Part shown: positions 7,433-16,150 of the stretch, one piece after another | Position numbering within the stretch: position 1 is the stretch's first letter | Layout of the letters: each line of letters opens with the position of its first letter | NCBI GenBank assembly: GCA_029239605.1 | Contig: JARBUO010000021.1 | Coordinates: forward strand, 1-35,546 | Length of the DNA: 35,546 nt | Direction: 5' to 3' | From: Bacillota bacterium | GTDB taxonomy: Bacteria > Bacillota > Clostridia > Peptostreptococcales > Anaerovoracaceae | The notes under the pieces: generated by a model | The model's input: the letters and a program-made list of their open reading frames with translations, nothing else | Told to the model about the DNA's origin: nothing | Database searches by the model: none | Program-made: the position numbers and the translations under genes

Positions 7433-8773
7433 TCACTCTATGACGATCACAATCGTATTTCCCGGTGTAAACCAGTCATACAAAAATTTTGCATGGGATG
7501 TGTAATTTCTGACACATTTGTGTGACAGCGGAACCGTACCGAGTGTTTTGGAGAACTCAATCTTCCCCGGATCGATTCGGCTTCCGTCTTTTGCAAATTT
7601 ATAGTTTACGGGTACTCCGTGGACATAAGCACCGCCTGCAAAGCGAACCGCGTATGGAGCATACCCTTGAATCCTTGTCGTACCATCTTCATAATAGTAA
7701 AAGCGCTCTCTTTTTTCTATGGCCGAATAAAATCCCAGAGGAGTGGGTTGATGATACGTACCAACTTTCCCCGTTGTTGCCAGTGTAAAGGAGATCACCT
7801 TCCATTCGCCGTTAATTTTCTCAAAAACCGCCTCATTCTGATTTTCCCGATCTATGGCGATGACCTTTCCGATTTCATAAACAGCAGCAGGATTTACTAC
7901 ATACTTGTTTGGCACGAAGAAAACCTTCTCATCCTTAACCTGTGCAACCCTTGTATACTCACTTCCGGTCGATAAAATACGAACCAGAGTGCCATCTCCC
8001 AAATAACTGAATTCACTTAGGTCCGCCGGATTTGGGTAACCGGGCGCGCTCTGGCTCCTTCGATTACCTGCAATGTCTTGGTCCTTCCCTTTATATTGAG
8101 GCGCATTTCCCTTTAGGTTATGATAATTGTTTATATAGGTCAGCGGCCCGGCATCAAAAGCCTTCTCTGCTTTCTGAATGGCCTGATACATCTTATTAAA
8201 TTGAAATACTCTTTTCGTAACCGCATCAGCACTTACAAAGCCAAACTTTTTCTGATCCTTATCCTGCCAGGTAACATGGTACCACAACCCCTCATTTGTT
8301 ATGGTCTCTATGTAATTCAGTTTTTCATTTTGTCCGGCTGTCCGGAGGACAGCTTCTGATGCACCCGGACTGGTTCGAATTTTAGCTCCATCATTTAATA
8401 CCGCCAGATACACGTAGGTAAGCGGATACTGATCGTATTTCAGTTCAAAGGTTACATCCGGATCTAATATTTCGTCTGTTACGTCCTTTATCCCTTCATT
8501 GTTATTGATCGCTGAACCTGTCGGCGCTTTTGAACTGTCCACAAGATCCGGCGGCAGCTCGGCACTGCCTCCTGCAGCGGTTCCCTCCCCTTGAGTTCCG
8601 CCCCCTCCGTTCTCGTTGTTCTCAGCACCTTGCTTTACTTCGGATTTTAATGATTTCCCATTCCCGTTTGCCGCCTCTATGGTTCCGTTAATCTCCGGCC
8701 CTATGATGAGCACAAAGAGCAGCACCGATAGCAGTGACAATACCAGTATGGTGAGCCGAAGATTCTTCTGCAT
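7433..8773 (-). CDS. Membrane-anchored SH3 and L,D-transpeptidase protein
   Basis: A 446-aa cell-wall enzyme. Residues 5-27 are a signal-anchor helix. A Gly/Asn/Glu-rich linker follows (about 33-95), then two bacterial SH3-like modules (about 118-180 and 250-300; ALNDGAKIRTSPGASEAVLR is the first). The C-terminal YkuD domain has YVHGVPVNY (His385) and the catalytic SHKCVRN (Cys420). SH3 modules usually bind peptidoglycan, so this is probably a surface 3-3 cross-linking enzyme. AGGGGGG lies 6 nt before the ATG. It is the first gene of the pair with the short transpeptidase. Confidence 0.85.
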   Translation of the reverse strand: MQKNLRLTILVLSLLSVLLFVLIIGPEINGTIEAANGNGKSLKSEVKQGAENNENGGGGTQGEGTAAGGSAELPPDLVDSSKAPTGSAINNNEGIKDVTDEILDPDVTFELKYDQYPLTYVYLAVLNDGAKIRTSPGASEAVLRTAGQNEKLNYIETITNEGLWYHVTWQDKDQKKFGFVSADAVTKRVFQFNKMYQAIQKAEKAFDAGPLTYINNYHNLKGNAPQYKGKDQDIAGNRRSQSAPGYPNPADLSEFSYLGDGTLVRILSTGSEYTRVAQVKDEKVFFVPNKYVVNPAAVYEIGKVIAIDRENQNEAVFEKINGEWKVISFTLATTGKVGTYHQPTPLGFYSAIEKRERFYYYEDGTTRIQGYAPYAVRFAGGAYVHGVPVNYKFAKDGSRIDPGKIEFSKTLGTVPLSHKCVRNYTSHAKFLYDWFTPGNTIVIVIE

Positions 8774-8883
8774 GGTATTCCCCCCTATGATTTCATAATC
8801 TCGTTAGTTTTATTTGCAATTACCCCTCTCAGAGAAAGTGATTCCATATGTTAGCGGAAAGGTGTAGCTCCTAACAGTATATG

Positions 8884-8913
8884 AAAATTTGAGCCGCATT
8901 AGTGCAGCTCAAA
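8884..8913 (-). terminator. Terminator overlapping the end of queT
   Basis: On the minus strand TTTGAGCTGCA pairs with TGCGGCTCAAA (one G-U) around a 4-nt loop and is followed by TTTTC. The stem includes the last codons and stop of the gene, so coding and termination share bases. Confidence 0.6.
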
Positions 8914-9375
8914 TATCTTTTTATATTTTATAAGATACCGAAGCAATGGATATCCGATACCATAACATGCAATCAGTTCGCCCAATCCTACCCATAACAT
9001 GCAGGCCGTCAGCGAAAAGGGCACCGAATACGCATAGTAGAGCATTCCTCCGATTAGAACCCCATTGGCGATTACCGGAGGCATCGGAGCAAGCAGCGGC
9101 TTGTTCCTTAATAAATAGGAAAAAAAAGCTGCAATCAGTGTGGCACTACTTCCGATAACCATATCCAGTATTCCATAGGGCCCTACCATATTGGACACGA
9201 GACAGCCAATAAAAAGTCCCGGGATGGCAGCAGGGGTAAAAAAGGGCAGTATTGTGAGCGCTTCAGATACTCTGATCTGCATTACGCCATAGCTTAAAGG
9301 CATTAAAATTAGTGTTAAAGTAGCATATACAGCGGCAATCACCGCAGCCTGAAGCATAAATTTTGTACTTTTCAT
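8899..9375 (-). CDS. queT: QueT-family ECF substrate-binding subunit
   Basis: A 158-aa integral membrane S component with about five or six helices, which binds a vitamin-like substrate and docks on an EcfT/ATPase module. The stretch VSEALTILPFFTPAAIPGL and GPYGILDMVIGSSATL are typical of QueT, assigned to queuosine precursors. I start at 9375 (MKSTKFML) because AGAGGATTGAT precedes it; the longer reading frame adds a non-hydrophobic leader overlapping ecfT. It follows ecfT by 10 nt, so this S component is probably dedicated to, or at least expressed with, the local energy module. No preQ1 riboswitch was recognised. Confidence 0.85.
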   Translation of the reverse strand: MKSTKFMLQAAVIAAVYATLTLILMPLSYGVMQIRVSEALTILPFFTPAAIPGLFIGCLVSNMVGPYGILDMVIGSSATLIAAFFSYLLRNKPLLAPMPPVIANGVLIGGMLYYAYSVPFSLTACMLWVGLGELIACYGIGYPLLRYLIKYKKIFELH

Positions 9376-9385
9376 ATCAATCCTC

Positions 9386-10210
9386 TTAAAGGAAACGGAT
9401 GAGCCAATGGAAGAGCCCTTGCGCCTGAGCGATGATAACCACAAGGTAAAGAGCAATAAGGACACTGGCGGCCGCATCCTTCTTTTTCAGTTTCATACCA
9501 TTCATTCTTGTTCTATGACTTCCGCCCCGATAGCACCGGGCTTCCATAGCCATAGCCAGATCCTGGGCAATCCGAAATGCACTGATAAACAACGGAACCA
9601 GCAGTGGAATCAGACTTTTGGCCCGATTGAGCAGATTGCCGCTCTCAAAATCCGCACCTCTTGCCATTTGCGCTTTCATGATTTTATCAGTCTCTTCAAG
9701 AAGCGTAGGGATAAATCGAAGCGCTATGGTCATCATCATAGCAAGTTCATGTGCCGGAATGCCGATCTTTTGACCGGGACTCAACAACTTTTCGATACCG
9801 TCGGTCAAATTTATTGGTTTCGTAGCAAGTGTCAGCAGCGATGAACCGATGATCAGCAGCACCAGCCGGCTTCCCATAAATAATGCATTATAAAGGCCTT
9901 CTTCTGTAATGGTTAGAAACCCAAAGGAAAGAAGCGGTATTCCCTTGGTCATAAACATATTAATGGTAAAGGTAAATACGATTATCAGAAAGATTGGCTT
10001 TAAACCTTTCAAAATAAATTTTAAAGGTACACCGGATATTCCGATGATCAGAGCAAGTGTTACCAAAACAGGGATGTAACCCCGGAAATCCCGTACAACA
10101 AACAGTGAAATGATATAGACAAAGGTCCATATAATCTTAATTCTGGCATCCAGTCTGTGTATCCAGGACTCTCCCGGATAATACTGTCCTAACGTGATAT
10201 CGCGTATCAT
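9386..10210 (-). CDS. ecfT: Energy-coupling factor transporter transmembrane protein EcfT
   Basis: A 274-aa transmembrane coupling subunit joining the S component to the ATPases. Five or six hydrophobic helices are visible, plus the two coupling motifs of the family: AQMARGADF and EARCYRGG, each with the Ala-Arg-Gly or related pattern that contacts the ATPase grooves. A short helix follows at the C-terminus (ASVLIALYLVVIIAQ). It starts 7 nt after the ATPase gene. In many Clostridia ecfT follows rplQ and the ecfA genes; here that link is interrupted. Confidence 0.92.
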   Translation of the reverse strand: MIRDITLGQYYPGESWIHRLDARIKIIWTFVYIISLFVVRDFRGYIPVLVTLALIIGISGVPLKFILKGLKPIFLIIVFTFTINMFMTKGIPLLSFGFLTITEEGLYNALFMGSRLVLLIIGSSLLTLATKPINLTDGIEKLLSPGQKIGIPAHELAMMMTIALRFIPTLLEETDKIMKAQMARGADFESGNLLNRAKSLIPLLVPLFISAFRIAQDLAMAMEARCYRGGSHRTRMNGMKLKKKDAAASVLIALYLVVIIAQAQGLFHWLIRFL

Positions 10211-10217
10211 ATATCAA

Positions 10218-11993
10218 TCATCCAATCAAATTATTTTTCATCAGTAAGGATAGTTCCTCTTCCGCAGCATCAATTGTCAGGGTATCTTGCGGTACCGATA
10301 CCCCTCGATTTTTCAGAGCTTTCATCATTTCTGCCGCAGGAGGAAGCCCGAGGCCCAGCGCTTCCAGCCGTTCTGCATTTGCGAACACCTCGGCTGGGGT
10401 GCCGGTCAGTGCAAGACTGCCACGGTCCATGACGAGAACTTTATCAGCTAAACGGGCAATATCACCCATATTGTGCGATACAAGGAGTATGCTGATATTT
10501 TCTCTATCATGAAGTGCTTCTATCATTTTCAGGATGTCTGCGTGTGCTTTCGGGTCCAGTCCGGCTGTGGGCTCGTCCAAAATCAGAATTTGAGGCTTCA
10601 TCGCAATAACTCCCGCAATGGCTACTCTTCGCTTCTGCCCTCCTGACAGCTCAAAGGGTGACCGCTGTGCAATTTCCTCATAATTCAGTCCCACAAGCTC
10701 GATTGCCTCTTTCACCCGCAAATCAGCCTCCTCCTGGCTTAACCCAAGGTTCAGAGGTCCAAAAGCAACATCTTTATGAACCGTTTCCTCAAAGAGCTGA
10801 TATTCAGGATATTGAAAGACCAATCCAATTTTCCGGCGAATCTCCCTCATAGGGATATCCTTTGCCGTAATATCGACACCATTAATAAAAATGCTGCCTG
10901 ATTTTGGTTTGAGAAGTCCATTCAGATGCTGAATCAAAGTTGACTTACCTGAACCGGTATGCCCGATGATGCCCACAAACGAACCCCGTTCAATTCGGAA
11001 ACTAATCTCCTTCAGTGCTGTGGACTCATACGGCATCCCTTCACTGTAGACATGCGTCAGGTTTTTGACTTCAATCACAGGATCTTCTCTGACCGTAATC
11101 GTTGGATCGTCTTTATGTGACGGGATTTTGGCAGCAGCTGCGATATGATTCTTTTTCACTTTTTCTGCTATATATTCCGCCAGTTCTTCTGAGTCAATGA
11201 TATTTTGGGGGATTTCAATCCCTCTTTTTCTTAGCCGATGCGCCATATCTACAGCAAAAGGTACGTCAAGTCCCAACTTCTTAATCTCGTCTGCATGTCC
11301 GAAGACTTCAATCGGAGTCCCATCCAGAGATATTTCGCCCTGATCCATAATAATTACGCGGTCCGCTCTGGCAGCCTCATCCATGAAATGTGTGATCAAA
11401 AGAATCGTGATGCCTTCCCTGTTAAGTTTCTCAATAATCTCCATGACCTCATACCTGCCATGTGGATCAAGCATTGCAGTTGGCTCATCCAGAATAATAC
11501 ATTCCGGCCGCATTGCAATAACACCCGCAATGGCAATTCTCTGCTTTTGACCGCCGGAGAGCAAGTGTGGTGCTTTTTTCCGCTCTTCATACATATTGAC
11601 AGCATAAAGAGAATCATCGACACGTTGTCTGATTTCATCCGGGTCGATCCCGAGGTTCTCCGGTCCAAAAGCAACGTCATCTTCCACTATCGTTGATACA
11701 AGCTGGTTATCGGGATTCTGAAACACCATTCCTGCAGTTTGACGAATCTCCCATAGTTTTGTTTCATCTGCCGTATTGAAGCCCTTTACATAAATAGCCC
11801 CGCCGCTAGGCAGCAGCAAGGCATTGATATTTTTCGCCAGTGTGGATTTGCCGGATCCATTTTTTCCGATAATTGCAGTAAAGCTGCCTCTTTCTATGTT
11901 AATGCTGACATGGTTAACCGCATTAACTGGCTCCAGTTGATCCTCTCTCCTATATTGATATACCAGATCATCGATCCTGATCATTTCGCTCAT
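10218..11993 (-). CDS. ecfA: Fused double ATPase of an ECF transporter (EcfA-EcfA)
   Basis: One 591-aa polypeptide with two complete ABC ATPase domains. Domain 1 (about 1-280) has [17 protein letters not shown] and [11 protein letters not shown]. Domain 2 (about 305-590) has [17 protein letters not shown] and [11 protein letters not shown]. Most Firmicutes encode these as separate genes, ecfA1 and ecfA2. The fusion fixes the heterodimer in one chain. The linker (about 281-305) is rich in charged residues. It powers substrate import through EcfT and QueT, and may also serve S components elsewhere. The ATG abuts the stop of the upstream lipoprotein gene (TAGATG), suggesting translational coupling. 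I saw no stop or frameshift between the halves. Confidence 0.92.
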   Translation of the reverse strand: MSEMIRIDDLVYQYRREDQLEPVNAVNHVSINIERGSFTAIIGKNGSGKSTLAKNINALLLPSGGAIYVKGFNTADETKLWEIRQTAGMVFQNPDNQLVSTIVEDDVAFGPENLGIDPDEIRQRVDDSLYAVNMYEERKKAPHLLSGGQKQRIAIAGVIAMRPECIILDEPTAMLDPHGRYEVMEIIEKLNREGITILLITHFMDEAARADRVIIMDQGEISLDGTPIEVFGHADEIKKLGLDVPFAVDMAHRLRKRGIEIPQNIIDSEELAEYIAEKVKKNHIAAAAKIPSHKDDPTITVREDPVIEVKNLTHVYSEGMPYESTALKEISFRIERGSFVGIIGHTGSGKSTLIQHLNGLLKPKSGSIFINGVDITAKDIPMREIRRKIGLVFQYPEYQLFEETVHKDVAFGPLNLGLSQEEADLRVKEAIELVGLNYEEIAQRSPFELSGGQKRRVAIAGVIAMKPQILILDEPTAGLDPKAHADILKMIEALHDRENISILLVSHNMGDIARLADKVLVMDRGSLALTGTPAEVFANAERLEALGLGLPPAAEMMKALKNRGVSVPQDTLTIDAAEEELSLLMKNNLIG

Positions 11994-12734
11994 CTATTGA
12001 AAAACTCTCTTTCCTGATTCGGATACCAGCCAGTCGCAGGTATCGAAAAATTGTTTACTCGTTACTTTGTCATTGTAATCAAGACTAAAATGAATGCCCT
12101 CCAGATAGGTAAAATATTCTGTAAGTACCCATGTCGTCGCTGCTGTAGGATATTTCTCCATATATTCCTTATAAGCGTCCTTCGCTGATTCAGAAAATGC
12201 ATGTGATTTATAATCAAATATCGGTGTTCCATTGGTGCCCATCACCAAGGCAATCACGTAATTCGAGTACATCCAGCTCAGATCCTCCCGGATCTCTTTG
12301 TAGTTCTTGTTCTCTTGTATAAACGCTTCCAGGTGATAGGTTCTTTCCAGCAGCTCTTCCCAGCTGATCTTCAGTACCGTATCCACTGACATAGGCTCCA
12401 ATTGTTCCTTTTCCTTCAGTTGATATAATTCTCTAAGACTGGGTGTGATATACTCTTGATATTGATTGAGCCATTCCGTATAGTTTACCCCACTGGGATT
12501 TTCGTCCATGATGTAACGTTCAAGGCGTATTACCATATCTCCTGCATATTCTTCATCCACTTTCGGCAGAAACTGCTTTAGATATGCGTCTGCTTCGCTG
12601 ATGGTTTCTTCTGACAGCGGCTCCTCAAGTATGTTCACGAAATCACCCAGTATCTTTTCCTGGTTCTGTCTGCATCCTGAGAAAGCTCCTATGATTAATA
12701 AACTAATCAAAATTCCAGCTGTTGCCTTTTTCAT
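11994..12734 (-). CDS. Lipoprotein of unknown function upstream of the ECF genes
   Basis: A 246-aa protein starting MKKATAGILIS. It has a lipoprotein signal with lipobox AFSGC, so it should be exported and anchored outside the membrane. The mature part is acidic and predominantly helical with several Trp and Tyr (TEWLNQYQEYI, DLSWMYSNYV, TWVLTEYFTYLEG). I do not recognise a domain. GGAGGTCGAG precedes the chosen ATG; a longer frame to 12791 lacks such a site and runs through the promoter. It is the first gene of the unit and directly abuts the ATPase gene, so it may accompany the transporter, but a substrate-binding role is only a guess. Confidence 0.7.
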   Translation of the reverse strand: MKKATAGILISLLIIGAFSGCRQNQEKILGDFVNILEEPLSEETISEADAYLKQFLPKVDEEYAGDMVIRLERYIMDENPSGVNYTEWLNQYQEYITPSLRELYQLKEKEQLEPMSVDTVLKISWEELLERTYHLEAFIQENKNYKEIREDLSWMYSNYVIALVMGTNGTPIFDYKSHAFSESAKDAYKEYMEKYPTAATTWVLTEYFTYLEGIHFSLDYNDKVTSKQFFDTCDWLVSESGKRVFQ

Positions 12735-12779
12735 TTTCACTCGACCTCCAAACGAAACGCACCCTGCTTGATGCACTTT

Positions 12780-12808
12780 ATTATAACCCATTGAAGGCTC
12801 TAATTCAA
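12780..12808 (-). promoter_or_regulatory. Promoter of the lipoprotein-ecf-queT unit
   Basis: On the minus strand TTGAAT (12803-12808), a 17-nt spacer and TATAAT (12780-12785). It is a good sigma-A promoter 45 nt before the lipoprotein start codon. Confidence 0.75.
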
Positions 12809-12983
12809 CTCTATAAGGGAAATGGATTCCTTATCCTAAGGAATCTTTTCTATCCTGATTCAGCAGTCGCTCACCAGTGCGGAGATTTTCGAATCATAAT
12901 ATGAATGGAAATATAGGTATTATAAAAATCATAATATAGATATTGTAAATTATACCATAACATTCATTATCATTATTTTTTTA

Positions 12984-12992
12984 TGTTACAAT
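12984..12992 (+). promoter_or_regulatory. Extended -10 promoter of the stalk-domain lipoprotein
   Basis: TGTTACAAT fits an extended -10 element (TGN-TACAAT). It would give a leader of about 130 nt that includes the hairpins at 13014-13080. Confidence 0.45.
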
Positions 12993-13013
12993 AATTCTAC
13001 GATTCCAATAAGG

Positions 13014-13080
13014 CGGAAACGCAAGACTTGACTCTTTCAAACAGAATCCAGGTGGCTGCTTTGATACAGCCATTTTCTGT
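13014..13080 (+). other. Structured 5' leader, unassigned
   Basis: GCG-GAAA-CGC forms a small tetraloop hairpin. Downstream, ACAGAA (13041-13046) pairs with TTCTGT (13075-13080), enclosing TGGCTG/CAGCCA (13053-13058, 13067-13072). It resembles a riboswitch-like leader in size, but I could not match it to a known class. Confidence 0.35.
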
Positions 13081-13130
13081 ACGAAAGGAGGGAAGCTTCC
13101 GGAATAAAGTGAGTATTAGAGGAGGAAAAG

Positions 13131-14705
13131 ATGAAGAAAAAACTGACAATCCTTTTGAGTATTCTTATGGTTAGTACATCTCTGGCAGGCTGTTCACAGG
13201 CAGAGCGGGGTTACTTAAACATGAGCAAACAGATTGCATCATCATCAGAATACCAAACAATAGGATCATTCTCATGTGAGATAGACTTCGATGCACTGGC
13301 TGCGTTAGCCGATCAGGCCGCAGAACAATTCATGGAAGAGGATGCCTACGGTTCGGGTATGAGTGCTGGTAATGCGTTCTCAGAAGTGGGGCTAACAGGT
13401 ACAAAGAAAATCGAGGCTCATTACAATATGATTGTTGATATGAAAAGCACCACCGCAATCTGGGCTGATTTTGACCTGGAGTTCGACGGGAAGGCTTATA
13501 AAATGGGGGATCTTTACTTTGACATGGTGAAAGGGCTCTATGTTTCAAAGGACCTCCTGATTGGTATTTATGATTTGTCCAGGGACCTTAATCCAAAAGG
13601 ATGGGACTCCTATTTCTACAGTGACGAATATCGTAACGAACTGCTGAAAGCCCTCGAGGGCAGCGAATATGTTTCTTATGATATTTCAGAGGAACAAAAC
13701 GCCGAAATAGCTGCTGAAATCGAAACGATATCGCTTTATAATAAAGAAAGCTACGAGGCTGCGTACCAATTTATCGAATCGGCATTTTCGGGCTTTACGA
13801 CAGGAATCGTAAGTCAGACGAAGGACGGTTATAAAATTTCCCTCAGCGGAAAGCAAGGAAAAAAACTGATGGCAGAAATGCTTCAGTACCTCGCTGATAA
13901 CACCGGTAATATCATGGATGCTTATAAGGAATATGCATCTGTTACAATGAAAAATATGCCCGGCCTGACAGAGGAAGAAAAAACTGCGGCAAATGATGAG
14001 TTTGAAGAGATTTTCAGTCAGAATAACAAAATTCTGGTCTCTTCCTATCTCGCAATGGCAAAACAGATGTTTGTTGAGTCTGATAAGGCTGGATACATCG
14101 ATTTTATTAACGGCTTTCAGTATGAGGCAGCTCTTAAAAAATCCGGAAATAAATATGTATCCCTTCAGGAAGCAACTTTAAAAGACGGCAAGAAAACGAT
14201 ATTTGCTTTTAATAGCCAAAGCGAAATAATGATTGAGCAGGGAACTGTTGCATTGCCGGCATTGCCTGAAGCAAAGGTGTCCTTCGACGATATGAGTGAT
14301 GCAATTGATACCATTGAAAATAAGTATAATCCTGTAGCAACAGCAACAATCGAATGGTGGAATGATGATTATGGCGATAATGAAGTTACAATCAGCTATG
14401 CGAGATCGAAATCAAGTCCCTTCTCAGGCTATGGAGAAATTGATTTCCAGCCATATTTTATTGAATCTGCAAAGCTTTATGTACCGATGCGCAGCATATT
14501 AGAAAACCTGGGAGAGCAAGTGGCTTGGAACCCGAATGAGAAGAAGGCCTATGTTGTCCGGTCCGATAAGCAAATTGAAATGACTGGAATCAAGAAAAAC
14601 GGTGTAACCTATATTAAGGTGAAGGATTTCGAAAAACTGGGCTATACGGTTTCATATGAATATGATCAGGAGTGGGGACTTCATACCGCATACATGAGAC
14701 TGTAA
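13131..14705 (+). CDS. Lipoprotein with a C-terminal copper-amine-oxidase-like stalk domain
   Basis: A 524-aa exported lipoprotein: MKKKLTILLSILMVSTS then lipobox SLAGC (Cys20). The large middle part (about 40-410) looks like an acidic extracellular domain with alternating strands and helices and is not assigned. The last ~85 residues (about 435-524) read LYVPMRSILENLGEQVAWNPN and VKDFEKLGYTVSYEYD, typical of the copper amine oxidase N-terminal-like stalk domain found in many clostridial wall proteins. GGAGG lies 7 nt before the ATG. It stands alone between a divergent promoter region and an IS256 copy inserted about 15-30 nt beyond its stop; no separate terminator is visible for it. Confidence 0.75.
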   Translation: MKKKLTILLSILMVSTSLAGCSQAERGYLNMSKQIASSSEYQTIGSFSCEIDFDALAALADQAAEQFMEEDAYGSGMSAGNAFSEVGLTGTKKIEAHYNMIVDMKSTTAIWADFDLEFDGKAYKMGDLYFDMVKGLYVSKDLLIGIYDLSRDLNPKGWDSYFYSDEYRNELLKALEGSEYVSYDISEEQNAEIAAEIETISLYNKESYEAAYQFIESAFSGFTTGIVSQTKDGYKISLSGKQGKKLMAEMLQYLADNTGNIMDAYKEYASVTMKNMPGLTEEEKTAANDEFEEIFSQNNKILVSSYLAMAKQMFVESDKAGYIDFINGFQYEAALKKSGNKYVSLQEATLKDGKKTIFAFNSQSEIMIEQGTVALPALPEAKVSFDDMSDAIDTIENKYNPVATATIEWWNDDYGDNEVTISYARSKSSPFSGYGEIDFQPYFIESAKLYVPMRSILENLGEQVAWNPNEKKAYVVRSDKQIEMTGIKKNGVTYIKVKDFEKLGYTVSYEYDQEWGLHTAYMRL

Positions 14706-14733
14706 ATAATTTTGTGCTAATAAAGTAGGGCAA

Positions 14734-14780
14734 CCTTCCAGGTTAATGTTAAAATAAATATTAATCTGGAGGGATTTTTT
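14734..14780 (+). promoter_or_regulatory. Hairpin-terminator masking the transposase ribosome site
   Basis: CCTTCCAGGTTAAT (14734-14747) pairs fully with ATTAATCTGGAGGG (14760-14773), two pairs being G-U. The second arm contains the Shine-Dalgarno GGAGGG and is followed by TTTTTT and the ATG. RNA read in from outside would both terminate and hide the ribosome site, a known way for insertion sequences to avoid activation by host transcription. Confidence 0.6.
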
Positions 14781-16022
14781 ATGGCAAGACAAAGAAAACT
14801 AACCGAGGAACGCAGGAACCTGATCAACCAGCTGCTGGCCACCTACAAGCCCGAGGATGCAGAAGGTGTACAATCAATGCTGAAGGATCTATTAGGGGAT
14901 ACCCTGCAAGGGATGCTAGAAGCCGAATTGGAAGAAGATCTCGGCTATTCAAAGTATGACTACAAAAGCAAAGAGACGGATAACCGCAGAAACGGGTATA
15001 GCAAGAAAAGAGTGACTTCATCGATGGGCGACATTGATCTTGATATTCCACGAGACCGTGATGGCGAATTTGAACCGCAAATCGTCAAGAAGCATCAGAC
15101 TGATATCTCTAACATTGAGGATCAGGTTTTGTCCATGTATGCGAAAGGAATGACAACAAGGGACATCACCGAACATCTTCAGAGCGTTTACGGCGTTGAA
15201 GCATCTCCGACTAGGATTTCCAAGATAACGGATCGAATCCTGCCTATTGCAAAGGAATGGCAGGGCCGCCCGCTCTCACGAAAATATGCCGTCGTCTTCA
15301 TGGACGCCGTCCACTACAATGTCAGGCAGGACAATGCCGTCATTAAAAAAGCCGTTTACATAGCCATTGGGATCAAGCTGGATGGCACCAAGGAAGTCAT
15401 GGGAATGTGGATCGGCGGAAATGAGAGCGCCAAATACTGGATCGGTGTTCTGAATGAAATCAGGAACCGGGGTACGGAAGATATCCTAATTGCCTCTGTA
15501 GATGGCCTAACCGGCTTTAATGACGCTATCCACGCTGTTTATCCTAATACGGAAATCCAGCGCTGCATTGTTCATCAAATACGGTATTCCACCCGGTTTG
15601 TCTCCTACAAAGATATCAAGCCATTTATGGCTGATTTGAAGCTAGTCTATCAGGCAAGCACGGAAGAGATTGCCCTGCAGCAGCTTGATTCGCTGGAAAA
15701 CAAATGGGGCAAAAAATACCCGAGTACCATCAGTTCCTGGCGGAACAATTGGGCAGAGATTTCCACGTATTTCAAATATCCACCGGAGCTGAGACGTCTG
15801 ATCTATACCACCAATTCCATTGAAAATTTCAACCGGCAGCTTCGGAAAGTCACCAAATCCAAGACGATCTTCCCGACGGATGATGCCCTCTTTAAAATGC
15901 TGTATCTGGCGATGAATGACATCACCGAAAAATGGATTGGCAGGCCGAGAGATTGGACAAGGATACTGGAACAGCTCATCATCTATTTTGACGGCAGAAT
16001 ATCGCTACTGGACGTAGAATAA
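14781..16022 (+). CDS. IS256-family DDE transposase
   Basis: A 413-aa mutator/IS256 transposase, apparently intact. An N-terminal helical DNA-binding part (EAELEEDLGYSKYD, then NRRNGYSKKRV) is followed by the split RNase H-like core. The catalytic triad is Asp175 (VVFMDAVHY), Asp241 (ASVDGLTGF) and Glu348 (TNSIENFNRQLRKVTK). The RCIVHQIR segment between the second Asp and the Glu is characteristic of the family. No frameshift or stop is present, so the element may still be active. It lies immediately after the lipoprotein gene and at one edge of the accessory cassette. Confidence 0.95.
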   Translation: MARQRKLTEERRNLINQLLATYKPEDAEGVQSMLKDLLGDTLQGMLEAELEEDLGYSKYDYKSKETDNRRNGYSKKRVTSSMGDIDLDIPRDRDGEFEPQIVKKHQTDISNIEDQVLSMYAKGMTTRDITEHLQSVYGVEASPTRISKITDRILPIAKEWQGRPLSRKYAVVFMDAVHYNVRQDNAVIKKAVYIAIGIKLDGTKEVMGMWIGGNESAKYWIGVLNEIRNRGTEDILIASVDGLTGFNDAIHAVYPNTEIQRCIVHQIRYSTRFVSYKDIKPFMADLKLVYQASTEEIALQQLDSLENKWGKKYPSTISSWRNNWAEISTYFKYPPELRRLIYTTNSIENFNRQLRKVTKSKTIFPTDDALFKMLYLAMNDITEKWIGRPRDWTRILEQLIIYFDGRISLLDVE

Positions 16023-16042
16023 CCCATATAATGATTAAAGAG

Positions 16043-16067
16043 GGCTGCCAATTCACTATTGACAGCC
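16043..16067 (-). repeat. 25-nt hairpin repeat, copy 1
   Basis: GGCTGCCAATT and, after 4 nt, ATTGACAGCC-type arms at the right end of the IS. The sequence is 22/25 identical to copy 2 and 21/25 to copy 3. On the minus strand it is followed by TCTTTAAT, resembling a weak terminator. Confidence 0.7.
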
Positions 16068-16100
16068 TAACGAGTCTTCACTACATTGGAGATTAAAATT

Positions 16101-16128
16101 AAAGCAGAGTAATAGCTTACTCTGCTTT
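16101..16128 (-). terminator. Terminator of the first duplicated-domain gene
   Basis: AAAGCAGAGTAA and TTACTCTGCTTT form a perfect 12-bp stem with a 4-nt loop. On the minus strand it is followed by AATTTTAAT. It lies 22 nt beyond the stop codon of the minus-strand gene. Confidence 0.8.
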
Positions 16129-16150
16129 CTATATTGCTGAATACTATTTA

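Larger units (their letters stand above)
12735..13130. other. Divergent intergenic region with two promoters
   Basis: A 396-nt gap between two divergent lipoprotein genes. It holds the promoter of the ECF unit (12780-12808), a GATTCCTTA/TAAGGAATC hairpin (12825-12845), an AT-rich middle, an extended -10 box for the plus-strand gene (12984-12992) and a structured 5' leader (13010-13080). I see no further gene. Confidence 0.6.
14720..16070 (+). mobile_element. IS256-family insertion sequence (approximate limits)
   Basis: A complete transposase gene with short flanks. The left side has GGCAACCTTC (14729-14738) and the right side, read on the opposite strand, GGCAGCCCTC (16049-16040). These match at 8 of 10 positions and are the likely inner parts of the terminal repeats. 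The outermost ends and the 8-9 bp target duplication could not be fixed by eye. The right flank contains the 25-nt hairpin that recurs at 17481 and 19817. Confidence 0.7.

Noticed and set aside
8861-8869. AGCTACACC on the minus strand, as in the preQ1-I riboswitch loop
   Set aside because: It lacks the P1 stem and A-rich tail of that pseudoknot, and it lies after queT rather than before it.
12825-12845. GATTCCTTA/TAAGGAATC hairpin with TTTTC, terminator-like on the plus strand
   Set aside because: No plus-strand gene precedes it. It may be an element of the divergent regulatory region, so it is not called a terminator.
13010-13080. Possible c-di-GMP-I riboswitch (ACGCAA match)
   Set aside because: The conserved core after ACGCAA and the receptor helix are not present.
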